Positions 63,403-64,000 of a DNA stretch of 64,000 bases are shown here, piece by piece. The DNA is taken from the NCBI GenBank assembly GCA_947489325.1, contig CANLDA010000013.1, positions 47,221 to 111,220 on the forward strand. Direction: 5' to 3'. Each line of letters begins with the position of its first letter. Position 1 is the stretch's first letter. Position numbers and translations under genes: made by a program. Source of the DNA: an uncultured Paracoccaceae bacterium (GTDB lineage: Bacteria; Pseudomonadota; Alphaproteobacteria; Rhodobacterales; Rhodobacteraceae). Under the pieces are notes generated by a model, which was not told the DNA's origin, ran no database searches, and saw only the letters and a list, made by a program, of their open reading frames with translations.

Positions 63403-63915
63403 TTAAACGCGGCCCAGCTTGGCGTTGTAGTCTGCCAGCAGATCAACACCGTTGATGATGCAGGCAGCGGGTGGGCCGACGGTCACGCGCCCCAACTCCT
63501 CACCATCGCGGTGGATTTCATAATGCTCAACCGTGCCCTTGAGCTTGGTTTCGCTGTTTTCACCTGTCTTGAGCGCACCAAGATCAAGGTTGCAAAAATT
63601 GATTTCCATCTTGTGGAGCCAACCATGCAAAGTGCCGTCATCATCAGTGGTGACACATTTGAGAGTGAACAGCTTGGTTTCGCCGGGGCGAATGTCCAAA
63701 TGGGCGAATGCCTTTGAGGATTTGGTCCCCAAGGTCCATTCGGTTTCCATTTTCTCCATTTTGAAATTGTTGATGTCCTTTGGCGCAAGCATACCATTGG
63801 CCATATATTCATAGGTTTTAAATACCCATTTTGGCGGCGTCGCTTCCATCAATTCGCCGATGAAATCAACACCCTCAAGATAAGCATCAACTTCGAGAAA
63901 CAGATCGGGGATCAT
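63403..63915 (-). CDS. FII: Phage major tail tube protein (FII-like)
   Basis: A 170-residue tail tube subunit of the P2 FII family: PDLFLEVDAYLEGVDFIGEL, PPKWVFKTYEYMANGMLAPK and VEHYEIHRDGEELGRV followed by PPAACIINGVDLLADYNAKL. It stacks as hexamers inside the contractile sheath. AAGGAG upstream supports ATG at 63915. It lies between the sheath gene and E. Confidence 0.92.
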   Translation of the reverse strand: MIPDLFLEVDAYLEGVDFIGELMEATPPKWVFKTYEYMANGMLAPKDINNFKMEKMETEWTLGTKSSKAFAHLDIRPGETKLFTLKCVTTDDDGTLHGWLHKMEINFCNLDLGALKTGENSETKLKGTVEHYEIHRDGEELGRVTVGPPAACIINGVDLLADYNAKLGRV

Positions 63916-63975
63916 TTTGAGTTCTCCTTAAGAGGTTTGCCCGCTCATGCTGGAATGAACAGGCGTTTTTATGGG

Positions 63976-64000
63976 TTAGACGGGCGCAACATCGACCAGA
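63976..64000 (-). CDS. FI: Tail sheath protein, last codons only (FI-like)
   Basis: The minus strand reads LVDVAPV and a TAA stop at 63976-63978, 60 bp upstream of the tube gene. In P2-like tails the gene before the tube is the sheath; the visible residues are too few to confirm the family by sequence alone. Confidence 0.5.

Larger units (their letters stand above)
58926..64000 (-). mobile_element. P2-like contractile tail module of a prophage (continues past window)
   Basis: On the minus strand from right to left the order is sheath (end only), tube, E/E', tape measure, U, X, D, exactly the P2 tail order FI-FII-E-E'-T-U-X-D. Overlaps and gaps of a few bases link the genes. No integrase, lysis or regulatory gene is seen on the left side, so the rest of the prophage must lie to the right, or only a tail module remains. 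Confidence 0.85.

Overview
The window looks like a chromosomal segment of an alphaproteobacterium of the Rhodobacteraceae (roseobacter group). Supporting signs are the mreBCD-mrdA-rodA cluster, a PopZ-type N-terminus, several betaine-type Rieske oxygenases, a BioY/EcfAT biotin importer and VirB-type conjugation genes of the kind carried on rhodobacteral plasmids and islands. No species is claimed.

1-10107 is the right end of an integrated conjugative-type element. It holds virB3-virB2-virB1-like genes running off the left edge and a visibly AT-richer three-gene cassette of unknown function (2077-6616). The last gene of that cassette encodes a PIN-like nuclease domain split by a long helical insertion. 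Further right are an XRE regulator with a small partner, two divergent ribbon-helix-helix proteins around paired palindromes, and a tyrosine integrase ending beside the 3' end of tRNA-Cys(GCA) at 10108-10181. The cassette is the best candidate here for an undescribed system.

10324-44000 is mostly chromosomal backbone: an isoaspartate methyltransferase-like protein, TolC, a PopZ-like protein, IlvD, biotin uptake genes with a thiolase and an acyl-CoA ligase, Rpe, the rod-shape cluster, RlmJ, ribosomal protein S4, HisC and prephenate dehydrogenase. Two catabolic modules are inserted: VanA-like Rieske plus AhpD-like protein with an XRE-cupin regulator (22258-24639), and GbcA-like Rieske plus XRE-cupin regulator plus dimethylglycine/sarcosine dehydrogenase-like protein (35746-40013).

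43903-53680 is an N-methylated amine region with two TetR regulators, two trimethylamine-dehydrogenase-family flavoproteins, two Rieske oxygenases and a class III aminotransferase. A TTGAGCGCTCAA-type palindrome lies before the aminotransferase, the second flavoprotein and the second Rieske gene, which suggests one TetR regulon. Together they could strip N-methyl groups from a quaternary amine and then transaminate it. The aminotransferase is broken by a 13-bp tandem duplication.

53996-58795 is backbone (DUF2125 protein, ChaC, a MotA/TolQ-like and MotB/OmpA-like pair). From 58926 to the right edge lies a P2-like contractile tail module on the minus strand (D, X, U, tape measure, E/E', tube, end of sheath), with a -1 slippery heptamer in the E/E' overlap.
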